Below are positions 17,815 to 25,550 of a DNA stretch of 64,000 nucleotides, piece by piece; the first letter of the stretch is position 1; each line of letters begins with the position of its first letter. The position numbers and the translations under genes are program-made. Source of the DNA: Streptomyces sp. NBC_00510 (GTDB lineage: Bacteria > Actinomycetota > Actinomycetes > Streptomycetales > Streptomycetaceae); assembly GCA_036013505.1 (NCBI GenBank), contig CP107851.1, forward strand, positions 3,915,501 to 3,979,500. Reading direction: 5' to 3'. The notes beneath the pieces were generated by a model. That model had not been told where the DNA came from. It saw only the letters and a list, made by a program, of their open reading frames with translations, and did not search any database.

Positions 17815-18936
17815 ATGCGTCCCATGCTCAAGCCGGCGATGCGCCGCAGTTGGCGCAGCCGGGAAAGCCTGCAATTCGGCGTCGACCCGGCGCACGCGGT
17901 GGTCCTGGACCCGGTGGACGGTGCGGCCGCCGCCTTCCTCGACCTGCTCGACGGCACGCGCGGACTCGGTCCGCTCGCCCGCGATGCCGAATCGCTGGGG
18001 CTGCGGCCCCCGCAGGCGCGGCGGCTGCTCGGATTGCTGGCCGAGGGCGGTGTGCTCGACGACGCGACGGCGCACGCCGAGCTGTCCGAGACGATACGGC
18101 ACCACTCGGCCGCGCTGGACCGGCTCCGCCCCGACCTGGCCGCGCTGTCCGTGGTGCACTCCGACCCCGGTGGTGCGGCGGACCGGATGGGCCGGCGGCG
18201 GGCGGCCCGCGTACGGGTGGCCGGGGCGGGCCGGGTCGGCGCGACCATCGCGGCGGTCCTCTCCGCGGCGGGGGTCGGCCGGGTCAACGTGCGCGACGGC
18301 GGCCGGGTCGAGCCCTGGGACACCGCGCCGGGCGGCATCCCCGCCGAACACATCGGTGAGCGCCGGGACGCGGCGGCGCGGGGGCTGGTGCGCAGGGCGG
18401 CGCCCGATCCGCGGGCGGCGGCGGTGGGCCGCCGGGGGCCGTCCGCCGCGCCCGAACCCGGACTGTCGCTGGTGGTGGTCGCGCCGCGCGACGGCCTGGC
18501 CGCCTACGCCCCTGACGCCCGGGAGGCCGAACCGCTGATGGCCGCCGGGATCCCCCATCTCTACGCGGGGGTGCTGGAAGGCCGCGGCGTGGTGGGTCCC
18601 CTGGTGGTGCCGGGGAGCACGGGGTGTGCGGGATGTCTGGGACTGCGGATGGCGGACGCCGACGCGGCCTGGCCCAGGGTGCTGGCGCAGCTGAGGTCCG
18701 GGCGGAGCGGGGTCCCCGCCTGCGACGTCGCGCTGGCCACCACCGTCGCGGGGCTCGCCGCGGCGCACGCCCTGGCCTTCGTCGACGGCGGCCGGCCGCC
18801 GAGCTGCGGGGGGCGCGTCGAGATGGGCCTCGCCCGGCTGACGACGGAGGTGCGGCCGGTGCCGGGTGACCGCAGATGCGGCTGCGGTGCGCACGCCGCG
18901 GGTGCCGGCGCGGCGGACGACGCCGGAGGTTTGTGA
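17815..18936 (+). CDS. Orphan ThiF/E1-like protein
   Basis: 373 residues from ATG 17815 (MRPMLKPAMRRSWRS), chosen because GGGGG lies 5 nt upstream; GTG 17809 is an alternative. An N-terminal winged-helix-like part (residues 5-85) resembles the leader-binding region of azole-forming cyclodehydratases. A Rossmann-like nucleotide segment follows (ARVRVAGAGRVGATIAAVLSAAGVGRVNVRDGGRV, about residues 120-155). Cys pairs CAGC and CGCG near the C-terminus could bind zinc. The adenylation-site residues are poorly conserved, and no YcaO, dehydrogenase or precursor peptide is nearby, so it is an orphan or degenerate E1-like protein. Function not established. Confidence 0.82.
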   Translation: MRPMLKPAMRRSWRSRESLQFGVDPAHAVVLDPVDGAAAAFLDLLDGTRGLGPLARDAESLGLRPPQARRLLGLLAEGGVLDDATAHAELSETIRHHSAALDRLRPDLAALSVVHSDPGGAADRMGRRRAARVRVAGAGRVGATIAAVLSAAGVGRVNVRDGGRVEPWDTAPGGIPAEHIGERRDAAARGLVRRAAPDPRAAAVGRRGPSAAPEPGLSLVVVAPRDGLAAYAPDAREAEPLMAAGIPHLYAGVLEGRGVVGPLVVPGSTGCAGCLGLRMADADAAWPRVLAQLRSGRSGVPACDVALATTVAGLAAAHALAFVDGGRPPSCGGRVEMGLARLTTEVRPVPGDRRCGCGAHAAGAGAADDAGGL

Positions 18937-19006
18937 CACGGCCGGTGCCATGGTCCGGGAGGGGCGGGGGACAATGACGACGTGACCGATCGGAAAGAGG
19001 GGGCGC

Positions 19007-20377
19007 ATGTCTGATCTTCCGCGCAAAGCGGTGACCCGTACCGCCAAGTTGGCGGCGCTCCCACTGGGATTCGCCGGGCGGGCGACGCTGGGACTGGGCA
19101 AGCGGCTCGGCGGGCGCCCCGCGGAAGAGGTCGCCACCGAGCTCCAGGAGCGGACGGCCGAACAGCTCTTCAAGGTCCTCGGCGAGCTGAAGGGCGGTGC
19201 CATGAAGTTCGGGCAGGCCCTGTCGGTCTTCGAGGCCGCCCTGCCCGAGGAGGTAGCGGGCCCCTACCGCGCCGCCCTCACCAAGCTGCAGGACGCGGCG
19301 CCGCCGATGCCCGCCCGCACCGTGCACGCCGTACTGGCCGAGCGCCTCGGCGAGGACTGGCGCACGTTCTTCACCGAGTTCGAGGACCAGCCGGCGGCGG
19401 CCGCCTCGATCGGGCAGGTGCACCGGGCCGTGTGGCACGACGGCCGCAAGGTCGCGGTGAAGGTCCAGTACCCCGGCGCGGGGGACGCCCTGCTGTCGGA
19501 CCTCAACCAACTCGGCAGGGTGGCGAGGCTGTTCGGGCCGCTGATCCCCGGCATGGACATCAAGCCGCTGATCTCGGAGCTGCGCGACCGGGTCTCGGAG
19601 GAGCTGGACTACGAGCTGGAGGCGCAGGCCCAGCACGCCCACGCGGTGGAGTTCGCCGACGACCCGGACGTGGAGGTGCCGGACGTGGTGCACCGCACGG
19701 ACCAGGTGCTGGTCACGGAGTGGATGGACGGGGTGCCGCTGGCGGAGGTGATCTCGCGGGGCACGGCGGAGATGCGCGACCGCGCCGGTCAGCTGCTGGC
19801 GCGCTTCCTGTTCGCCGGCCCGGCCCGCACGGGGCTGCTCCACGCCGACCCGCACCCGGGCAACTTCCGGCTGCTCGTCGACGACGGCCCGGCGGAGGGC
19901 TGGCGGCTGGGCGTGCTCGACTTCGGCACCGTCGACCGCCTGCCGGAGGGCCTGCCGGTGCCGATAGGGACGGCGCTGCGCCTGGCGCTGGCCGACGACG
20001 CGGAGTCGGTGCACTCGATGCTCCGCCAGGAGGGCTTCGTCAAGCCGACGATCGCACTCGACCCGGACGCCGTGCTGGACTACCTGCGGCCGATCATCGA
20101 GCCCGCGGCGGTGGACGAGTTCACCTTCGCGCGCGGCTGGATGCGCGCACAGGCGGCACGGGTCGCCGACCCGCGCTCACCCGCGCACCAGTTGGGCAAG
20201 CAGCTCAACCTGCCGCCCTCGTACCTGCTCATCCACCGGGTGACGCTCAGCACCATCGGGGTGCTGTGCCAGCTGGCGGCCACGGTCAGGCTGCGGGACG
20301 AGCTGCTCGAGTGGCTGCCGGGCTTCTCCGGGGAGGACCTGGCCCCGCTGCCCGAGGCCGAGGACGCCTCGGCCTAG
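19007..20377 (+). CDS. UbiB/AarF-family atypical kinase
   Basis: 456 residues. Family motifs are in order: LKGGAMKFGQALSVFE (KxGQ region), the alanine-rich nucleotide loop AAAASIGQVHRAV, AVKVQYPG with the catalytic lysine, EELDYELEAQ, HADPHPGNF and VLDFGTVD. Members act in ubiquinone/menaquinone-linked lipid metabolism. ATG 19007 follows GAGGGGGCG. It is the Streptomyces counterpart of the UbiB-like gene next to whiB7 in M. tuberculosis (Rv3197, from memory). Convergent with the small zinc-finger gene. Confidence 0.95.
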   Translation: MSDLPRKAVTRTAKLAALPLGFAGRATLGLGKRLGGRPAEEVATELQERTAEQLFKVLGELKGGAMKFGQALSVFEAALPEEVAGPYRAALTKLQDAAPPMPARTVHAVLAERLGEDWRTFFTEFEDQPAAAASIGQVHRAVWHDGRKVAVKVQYPGAGDALLSDLNQLGRVARLFGPLIPGMDIKPLISELRDRVSEELDYELEAQAQHAHAVEFADDPDVEVPDVVHRTDQVLVTEWMDGVPLAEVISRGTAEMRDRAGQLLARFLFAGPARTGLLHADPHPGNFRLLVDDGPAEGWRLGVLDFGTVDRLPEGLPVPIGTALRLALADDAESVHSMLRQEGFVKPTIALDPDAVLDYLRPIIEPAAVDEFTFARGWMRAQAARVADPRSPAHQLGKQLNLPPSYLLIHRVTLSTIGVLCQLAATVRLRDELLEWLPGFSGEDLAPLPEAEDASA

Positions 20378-20399
20378 TCCCAGGGGGGCTGGGGAGGCC

Positions 20400-20600
20400 C
20401 TACCACCAGGAGGAGTCCAGCCGGCCCTCGATACTACGGATGTTGGTGCGGGCGCAGTCGTCGCAGAAGTACACGCGGCTGCCGTTCTCGACGGAGCAGG
20501 TCCAGGTGAGGGGGAGTCCCTCGGCGACGGCCCCGCAGCGGGCGCACGTCGTCGTGGTGGGAGCAGTCCCGACCCGTTCGAATTGAGTCTTCTGGTCCAC
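20400..20600 (-). CDS. Small zinc-ribbon protein
   Basis: 66 residues from GTG 20600. Two Cys pairs, CARC (residues 19-22) and CDDC (46-49), frame a treble-clef or zinc-ribbon fold of about 30 residues, and the protein ends RLDSSWW. There is no Shine-Dalgarno sequence. TATCGT at 20612-20607 sits at the right distance for a -10 element with transcription beginning at the GTG itself, so a leaderless mRNA is plausible. The function is unknown; it could be a small protein-binding or nucleic-acid-binding zinc protein. Confidence 0.82.
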   Translation of the reverse strand: MDQKTQFERVGTAPTTTTCARCGAVAEGLPLTWTCSVENGSRVYFCDDCARTNIRSIEGRLDSSWW

Positions 20601-20613
20601 TTCGTGACGATAT

Positions 20614-20645
20614 CGCGGGGCCGGTCGAAATCGACCGGCCCCGCG
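20614..20645. terminator. Terminator hairpin between the wblC operon and the zinc-ribbon gene
   Basis: A perfect inverted repeat of 15-nt arms (20614-20628, 20631-20645) separated by AA. It lies 29 nt after the stop of the 103-aa gene and 14 nt before the start of the zinc-ribbon gene, so it ends wblC-operon transcription. Confidence 0.85.
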
Positions 20646-20673
20646 GTTGTGTGTCGTTGCCGATGTGTGAGTG

Positions 20674-20985
20674 CTACTGCATCACGGCCATCGCCAGCGC
20701 CCGGCGGGCGCGCAGCGAGGCGCGTTCGGCGCGGCGCTGCAGGCGCCGGGCGTTGAGCACGCGGAGGGCCATCCGTTCGTGCTCGGCCTCGTAGAGGCGC
20801 TCTTGCATATGGGCACGGGCCATGGCTTCTGGCATGAGTTGCATTTCGAGGTTCCTGTTCTGACGCTCAGCGGGAGCGTCGGAGGGCGGGGCGGGGCGTT
20901 CGGTGGCGGACGGGTTCATCGGGGCCTGCTTCTTGGGGTCGTGCGTGAGGGGACGGTCGATCGTTCCGACGGCAGGGCGCTTCAT
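20674..20985 (-). CDS. Small basic helical protein downstream of wblC
   Basis: 103 residues. The ATG at 20985 overlaps the wblC stop codon (ATGA), so coupling is likely. The N-terminal half is Pro-rich and disordered-looking. The C-terminal half (EAMARAHMQERLYEAEHERMALRVLNARRLQRRAERASLRARRALAMAV) is one long Arg/Ala-rich amphipathic helix. An internal ATG at 20844 (MQLMPEAMARAH) with AGGAA 8 nt upstream is a plausible second start giving 56 residues. It is probably co-expressed with wblC under antibiotic stress. No known function. Confidence 0.78.
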   Translation of the reverse strand: MKRPAVGTIDRPLTHDPKKQAPMNPSATERPAPPSDAPAERQNRNLEMQLMPEAMARAHMQERLYEAEHERMALRVLNARRLQRRAERASLRARRALAMAVMQ

Positions 20986-21347
20986 GCCACAACCGCGTTC
21001 TTGCGCGGACGGCCACGGGGACGCTTGCGCGGCACCACGACGCCCTGGACGAAGAGCTCTCCACCCCAGACACCCCAGGGCTCACGGCGGTCCTTCGCGC
21101 CGGCGAGGCAGGCCTCGAGGACCGGGCAGGTCTGGCACAGCGACTTGGCGTACTCGACATCGGCCGGGGACTCGGCGAAGAAGACCTCCGGGTCGTAGGT
21201 CCGGCACGGGACGGGGACGCCGAGGCGGTCGATCTCGTCGTCGAGCTCGGTGAGGGGCAGCAAGGGGACCTCCGGGTCAGGCGGGCGTACGGGGGCGGGT
21301 ACGGACGGTGCGTGCGGGGTGAGATGCACGATCGCTTCGTTCCTCAT
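20982..21347 (-). CDS. wblC: WhiB-like transcription factor WblC (WhiB7 orthologue)
   Basis: 121 residues. Four cysteines (Cys48, Cys71, Cys74, Cys80) bind the [4Fe-4S] cluster. The GVWGGE turn is at 92-97 and the C-terminal AT-hook RGRPRK at 111-116, which separates WblC/WhiB7 from other Wbl proteins. WblC binds the primary sigma factor region 4 and AT-rich DNA just upstream of -35 elements to activate intrinsic antibiotic-resistance genes (established for WhiB7/WblC). Upstream, a long leader with an ORF and an attenuator hairpin (21348-21840) is typical of the family. Next gene overlaps by 4 nt. Confidence 0.97.
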   Translation of the reverse strand: MRNEAIVHLTPHAPSVPAPVRPPDPEVPLLPLTELDDEIDRLGVPVPCRTYDPEVFFAESPADVEYAKSLCQTCPVLEACLAGAKDRREPWGVWGGELFVQGVVVPRKRPRGRPRKNAVVA

Positions 21348-21376
21348 CTGTTTGTCGGGGGGTGGGGAAAACAGAA

Positions 21377-21410
21377 GGGCCGCGGATCCCGGTCTGGGAT
21401 TCCGCGGCCC
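21377..21410 (-). terminator. wblC leader attenuator (intrinsic terminator)
   Basis: A GC-rich stem: 21377-21390 pairs with 21396-21410 with one bulge and a 5-nt loop. On the minus strand it is followed by TTCTGTTTTCC. It ends 30 nt before the wblC start codon and after the leader ORF, so it can terminate transcription before wblC. Confidence 0.85.
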
Positions 21411-21422
21411 TGAAGGTGCCGG

Positions 21423-21439
21423 CCTGATCGTCGATCAGG
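21423..21439 (-). promoter_or_regulatory. Second leader hairpin overlapping the leader-ORF stop codon
   Basis: cctgatcgtcgatcagg: 7-bp perfect stem with 3-nt loop. The stop codon of the upstream ORF (21437-21435) is inside it, so a ribosome finishing or stalling on that ORF would block this stem. Confidence 0.6.
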
Positions 21440-21725
21440 CTGGATCACTCCAGGGTTCGAGCCCGCGGGAGGCCCACTTCGGGTGCTGCTGCTTCTGGGT
21501 TCCGGCACCATTGGTCGCCGCAAAGGCATAGGCCTGGGCCTCAGCCATTACTGCCACCGCCGGCGCCTGCGTCGGTCGCTCGCCGCCGCGCTCCCGGATG
21601 GAGAGAACGGTGGTGGGCAGACCGCCGGACAGGCGGCTGGACAGACCGGTGCCACGGAGCGAGGCACCAAGGGAGCAGGCGGCGGCGACCGGACGATCGG
21701 TCATTTTCGTCATGAACCTGGTCAC
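21435..21725 (-). CDS. wblC leader ORF (upstream ORF)
   Basis: A 96-codon ORF from GTG 21725 ((V)TRFMTKMTDRPVAAACSLG...) with a consensus AGGAGG 8 nt upstream, far better than any site before wblC. It ends SRGLEPWSDPA just before the attenuator hairpin. Its position and strong ribosome site suggest it is translated to sense ribosome inhibition: with impaired ribosomes on this ORF the downstream hairpins refold and transcription reaches wblC. The exact antitermination pairing was not solved. The peptide has no recognisable domain. Confidence 0.6.
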   Translation of the reverse strand: MTRFMTKMTDRPVAAACSLGASLRGTGLSSRLSGGLPTTVLSIRERGGERPTQAPAVAVMAEAQAYAFAATNGAGTQKQQHPKWASRGLEPWSDPA

Positions 21726-21846
21726 TGGTCTCGCCTCCTCTCGGCGTCTCGTTGGGCTGGTCTGACAGGTGGTGCTGGGTCAGTACATCACGGATCGCAC
21801 CGCTCCGGGAAGGTCCTTCACAGAGCCGCGCCGTTCGCGCTCACGC

Positions 21847-21884
21847 AGGCTATGGGGATTTCCTCGGGGCGCGCAAACTATTTT
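21847..21884 (-). promoter_or_regulatory. wblC: Candidate WblC-responsive promoter of wblC
   Basis: On the minus strand an AT-rich AAAATAGT (21884-21877) is immediately followed by -35 TTGCGC (21876-21871), an 18-nt spacer and -10 TAGCCT (21852-21847). AT-rich DNA next to the -35 element is the known WhiB7/WblC binding signature. Predicted start near 21840 gives a leader of about 490 nt. It overlaps the last codons of uvrD2. Confidence 0.6.
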
Positions 21885-24088
21885 CCGGGCTCTTCCGCAA
21901 CAGCTTCGTCACCGGCCTCGCCGACGGGCTCCCGCCCCGTGCACAGGGCGAGGACGTCGGCGCCGAACTTGTCCAGTTTGCGGGCCCCGACCCCGGAGAT
22001 GACGGACAATTCACCCTCCGTGGTGGGCCGCACCTCGGCGATCGCCAGCAGCGTCTTGTCGGTGAAGACGCAGTAGGCCGGCTGGCCCAGTGCCTTCGCC
22101 TGCTCCACCCGCCACTCGCGCAGCCGCTCGTACAGCGCCTCGTCCATGTCGGAGGGGCAGTCCTCACAGCGCATCAGCTTGATCTCACCCGCGTCGGACA
22201 GGGTGCGGCCGCACACGCGGCACTGCACCGGCCCGCGCCGCTTCCTGCCGCCCGGGCTGCGCTCCACGCCGCCCGTGGCGGCCGAACGGCCGCCCGCCCT
22301 GCCCCGGGCCGCCGAGCCCGGCCGCAGCCCGTCCAGGAAGCGCGAGGGCCGCCTGCCGCCGCGACCGCCCGGCGAGCGGGACAGGGCCCACGACAGGGCG
22401 AGGTGGAACCGGGCGCGGGTGACGCCGACGTAGAGCAGCCGGCGCTCCTCCTCGACCTGCTCGTCGGTCTTGGCGTAGGTGATCGGCATCGTGCCCTCGG
22501 TCAGGCCGACCAGGAACACCGCGTCCCACTCCAGGCCCTTGGCGGCGTGCAGCGAGGCCAGGGTGACGCCCTCGACGGTCGGGGCGTGCTGGGCGCCTGC
22601 GCGTTCGTCGAGCTCGGCGACGAAGTCCGCGAGCGTGGCCTCCGGCCGGGCCCGCGCGAAGTCCTCGGCGAGCCGCACCAGCGCCGCCAGCGACTCCCAG
22701 CGGTCGCGGACCGCGCCCGACCCGGCCGGTGGCTCGGAGGACCAGCCGCGACTGCTGAGCACCGCCCGCACGTGCGCGGGCAGGTCCGCGTCGTCCAGAC
22801 CCGGGTCGGAACCGCCGCCCGCCCGCGCGGCCCCGCGCAGCAGCATCCCGGCCTCGCGGACCTCGGGACGCTCGAAGAAGCGCTCGGCACCGCGCAGCTG
22901 GTACGGCACGCCGGCGTCGGCCAGCGCCTGCTCGTAGACCTCGGACTGGGCGTTCACCCGGTAGAGCACGGCGATCTCGCTGGGCCGCACGCCCTCGTCG
23001 ATCAGCTCGCGGATCCGCCGGGCGGTGCCCTCGGCCTCGGCGGGCTCGTCGGCGTACTCGGTGTAGACCGGCTCGGGGCCGGCCTCGCGCTGCGAGACCA
23101 GCTCCAGACGGTGCTGGGCGGCCTGGCCCCGGGCCTGGGACAGCAGTCCGTTGGCGAGGTGCACCACCTGGGGGGTGGAGCGGTAGTCGCGGACCAGCTT
23201 GACCACCGTGGCCTCCGGGTGCCGGCTGCGGAACCCGAGCAGGAACTCCGGGGTGGCACCGGTGAAGGAGTAGATGGTCTGCGAGGCGTCGCCGACGACG
23301 CAGAGGTTGTCCCGGCCGCCGAGCCACAGGTCCAGCAGCCGCTGCTGCAGCGGGCTGACGTCCTGGTACTCGTCGACGACGAAGTGCTGGTACTGGGAGC
23401 GGACGGCCTCGGCGACGTCCGGCCGGTCCTCCAGGACGCCGACGGTGAGCAGCAGCACGTCCTCGAAGTCGATGACCCCGCGGTCGCGCTTGAGCTGCTC
23501 GTACGTCGTGTAGATACGGGCGATCTCGGCGGCGTCGCGCGGGATGTCCCGGGCCGCCTTGGCGGCGGCCGCCGGATAGTCCTCCGGGACGGTCTGGGTG
23601 ACCTTGGCCCACTCGATCTCGCCGGTGACGTCGCGCAGCTCGTTGCGGTCCAGCCGGATGCGGGAGCGCGCCCCGGCCTCCGCGACCAGCTGGATCTTGC
23701 GCTCGGCCAGCCGCGGCATCTCGCCGCCGATGGCCCGCGGCCAGAAGTACTGCAGCTGGCGCAGCGCCGCGGAGTGGAAGGTGCGCGCCTGCACGCCGCC
23801 CGCGCCGAGCTGCCGCAGCCGCCCGCGCATCTCACCGGCCGCACGGGCGGTGAAGGTGACCGCGAGCACACTGGCGGGCTGCATCATCCCGGCCCGCACC
23901 CCGTACGCGATCCGGTGGGTGATCGCGCGCGTCTTGCCCGTGCCGGCTCCCGCCAGCACGCACACCGGGCCGTGCAGGGCGGTGGCGACCGCGCGCTGCT
24001 CGGGGTCGAGCCCGGCGAGCACGGCGTCCGCCGAGTCCGGGACGGCGGGGAAGTCCGGGAAGAGCGGGGTGTGGGTTGGTGCAGTCAC
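21878..24088 (-). CDS. uvrD2: ATP-dependent DNA helicase UvrD2 (SF1A, HRDC domain)
   Basis: 736 residues. Walker A is AGAGTGKTRAITHRI (about 45-59). Motif II VVDEYQDVS, motif III VVGDASQTIYSF, motif IV YRSTPQVV and motif VI EERRLLYVGVTRAR are intact. C-terminal to the motor are a tetracysteine zinc motif (CRVCG..CEDC, about 606-629) and an HRDC domain (about 635-715), a layout characteristic of mycobacterial UvrD2. It is a 3'-5' helicase in DNA repair. The end of the gene carries the wblC promoter. Divergent from the mycoredoxin gene, as in mycobacteria. Confidence 0.96.
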   Translation of the reverse strand: MTAPTHTPLFPDFPAVPDSADAVLAGLDPEQRAVATALHGPVCVLAGAGTGKTRAITHRIAYGVRAGMMQPASVLAVTFTARAAGEMRGRLRQLGAGGVQARTFHSAALRQLQYFWPRAIGGEMPRLAERKIQLVAEAGARSRIRLDRNELRDVTGEIEWAKVTQTVPEDYPAAAAKAARDIPRDAAEIARIYTTYEQLKRDRGVIDFEDVLLLTVGVLEDRPDVAEAVRSQYQHFVVDEYQDVSPLQQRLLDLWLGGRDNLCVVGDASQTIYSFTGATPEFLLGFRSRHPEATVVKLVRDYRSTPQVVHLANGLLSQARGQAAQHRLELVSQREAGPEPVYTEYADEPAEAEGTARRIRELIDEGVRPSEIAVLYRVNAQSEVYEQALADAGVPYQLRGAERFFERPEVREAGMLLRGAARAGGGSDPGLDDADLPAHVRAVLSSRGWSSEPPAGSGAVRDRWESLAALVRLAEDFARARPEATLADFVAELDERAGAQHAPTVEGVTLASLHAAKGLEWDAVFLVGLTEGTMPITYAKTDEQVEEERRLLYVGVTRARFHLALSWALSRSPGGRGGRRPSRFLDGLRPGSAARGRAGGRSAATGGVERSPGGRKRRGPVQCRVCGRTLSDAGEIKLMRCEDCPSDMDEALYERLREWRVEQAKALGQPAYCVFTDKTLLAIAEVRPTTEGELSVISGVGARKLDKFGADVLALCTGREPVGEAGDEAVAEEPGK

Positions 24089-24122
24089 CCCGCCATGCTG
24101 CCAGGTCCCGGGAGACGGCCGG

Positions 24123-24137
24123 GAAAGTTATCCACAG
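24123..24137. promoter_or_regulatory. DnaA-box-like 15-mer, copy 2
   Basis: GAAAGTTATCCACAG contains a perfect TTATCCACA box and is the exact reverse complement of the 15-mer at 17713-17727. It lies in the divergent promoter region of uvrD2 and the mycoredoxin gene. Confidence 0.45.
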
Positions 24138-24172
24138 CTGAGGTGGGATGGTCGTACCGCGAACGATTGCAA

Positions 24173-24199
24173 GGAATGCCGAGGCAAGGGGTTAGCGTT
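24173..24199 (+). promoter_or_regulatory. Candidate sigma-R-type promoter of mycoredoxin
   Basis: GGAAT (24173-24177) is followed after 19 nt by GTT (24197-24199). The sigma-R thiol-stress consensus is GGAAT-N18-GTT, so the spacing is one longer than optimal. The start would lie about 35 nt before the mycoredoxin ATG. Confidence 0.4.
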
Positions 24200-24241
24200 C
24201 TCGGGATCGACGTCATCCCCCGCCTTGAGGAGCGAACACCG

Positions 24242-24499
24242 ATGTCCGGCACTGTGACGATGTACAGCACCACGTGGTGCGGATACTGCCGCCGCCTGAA
24301 GGGTCAGCTGGACCGTGAGGGAATCACCTTCACGGAGGTCAACATCGAGCAGGACCCGGAGTCGGCGAAGTTCGTCGAGAGCGTCAACGGGGGCAACCAG
24401 CTCGTCCCGACCCTCCTGGTGTCCCCCAAGAGCGGCGCCGAGGCGGTCGCGCTCAGCAACCCGAGCCTGGCCCAGGTCAAGCAGGCCCTCGCCGGCTGA
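24242..24499 (+). CDS. mrx: Mycoredoxin (glutaredoxin-like, CGYC active site)
   Basis: 85 residues starting MSGTVTMYSTTWCGYC, with GAGGAG about 9 nt before ATG 24242. The redox pair is Cys13-Gly-Tyr-Cys16 and the cis-Pro motif is NQLVPTLLV. Mycoredoxins reduce protein-mycothiol mixed disulfides in actinobacteria. The position between uvrD2 and nudC matches the mycobacterial mycoredoxin-1 gene (Rv3198A, from memory). It may be induced by disulfide stress via the candidate sigma-R promoter. Confidence 0.95.
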   Translation: MSGTVTMYSTTWCGYCRRLKGQLDREGITFTEVNIEQDPESAKFVESVNGGNQLVPTLLVSPKSGAEAVALSNPSLAQVKQALAG

Positions 24500-24507
24500 G
24501 GCCGGCC

Positions 24508-24540
24508 CGGCCCGGCCGCGCGGCAGGCACGGCCGGGCCG
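24508..24540. terminator. Terminator between mycoredoxin and nudC (convergent)
   Basis: CGGCCCGGCC (24508-24517) and GGCCGGGCCG (24531-24540) form a 10-bp GC stem with a 13-nt loop between two convergent genes. Confidence 0.55.
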
Positions 24541-24553
24541 CACGGGCCCGCGC

Positions 24554-25519
24554 TCAGCGGCGGGCCGGCAGCGGCATCCCGTACCAGCGCTCGATCAGCC
24601 GCGCCGCGATGGAGATCCCGTACGGCGGCAGCACCTCGCCGGTCTCCATCGCCTTGCGGTACTCCTCGCGGGAGAACCAGCGCGCCTCGTGCAGTTCCTC
24701 GCCGTCCACGGTGATCTCGGCGGACGTGGCGCGCGCCATGAAGCCCAGCATCAGGCTGGAGGGGAACGGCCAGGGCTGGCTGGAGACGTAACTCACCTCG
24801 CCGACGGTCACTCCGGCCTCCTCGGCGACCTCGCGCACCACGGCCTGCTCGATGGACTCCCCCGGCTCGACGAAGCCGGCCAGCGTCGAGAAGCGTCCCT
24901 CCGGCCAGTGCGCCTGGCGGCCCAGCAGCGCCCGGTCCTCCTCGTCGGTGACCAGCATGATCACCGCCGGGTCGGTGCGCGGGTAGTGCTCCGCGCCACA
25001 GGCCGGGCAGCGGCGGATGTGACCCGCGGCGGCCACCACGGTGCGCTCGCCGCAGCGCGAGCAGAAGCGGTGCATGCGCTGCCAGTTCTCCAGCGCGACC
25101 GCGTGCACCATGAGCCCCGCGTCGCGGTCCGACAGCAGGGCCCCGACCTCCCGCAGCCCCGCCGGGCGGGCGGCCTCGTCCAGGCGTCCCGGCAGCGCGT
25201 CCTTCTGCAGCGCGAAGTAGCGCACCCCCTCCTCGTCGACGCCGAGGAAGTAGCGGTGGACCTCGCTCTCCGGTGCCTCGAAGCTCGGCATCATGACCAG
25301 CTCGGTGCGGCCGTCCGGGGTGTCCTCGACCAGGACCTGCCCCCCGGAGACCACGAACACCTGCGTCTTCGGGTGGCTCCAGGCCGCCGCCAGCCACGCC
25401 TCGTCGAGCCGGTGCTCGGCGGCGCGGTCCACGCCCGACGGGCGGGCGAGGGGCGGCGGGAAGGCCGCCCCGTCGAAGGTGGTTCCGGTTCCGGACGTAT
25501 CGGACAAGATTGCTGTCAA
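24554..25519 (-). CDS. nudC: NAD(H)/NAD-cap pyrophosphatase NudC
   Basis: 321 residues. A four-Cys zinc site (Cys153, Cys156, Cys171, Cys174) precedes the Nudix box GFVEPGESIEQAVVREVAEEAGV (about 215-237) and the NADH-specificity signature SQPWPFPSS (247-255). It hydrolyses NAD(H) to NMN(H) and AMP and can remove NAD caps from RNA. The first codon is TTG 25519, adjoined by GGGGAG; the start is uncertain and TTG 25507 is an alternative. It is convergent with mycoredoxin. Confidence 0.95.
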   Translation of the reverse strand: MTAILSDTSGTGTTFDGAAFPPPLARPSGVDRAAEHRLDEAWLAAAWSHPKTQVFVVSGGQVLVEDTPDGRTELVMMPSFEAPESEVHRYFLGVDEEGVRYFALQKDALPGRLDEAARPAGLREVGALLSDRDAGLMVHAVALENWQRMHRFCSRCGERTVVAAAGHIRRCPACGAEHYPRTDPAVIMLVTDEEDRALLGRQAHWPEGRFSTLAGFVEPGESIEQAVVREVAEEAGVTVGEVSYVSSQPWPFPSSLMLGFMARATSAEITVDGEELHEARWFSREEYRKAMETGEVLPPYGISIAARLIERWYGMPLPARR

Positions 25520-25550
25520 CTCCCCGTAGCGCGCGGATGGATGCGGATGC

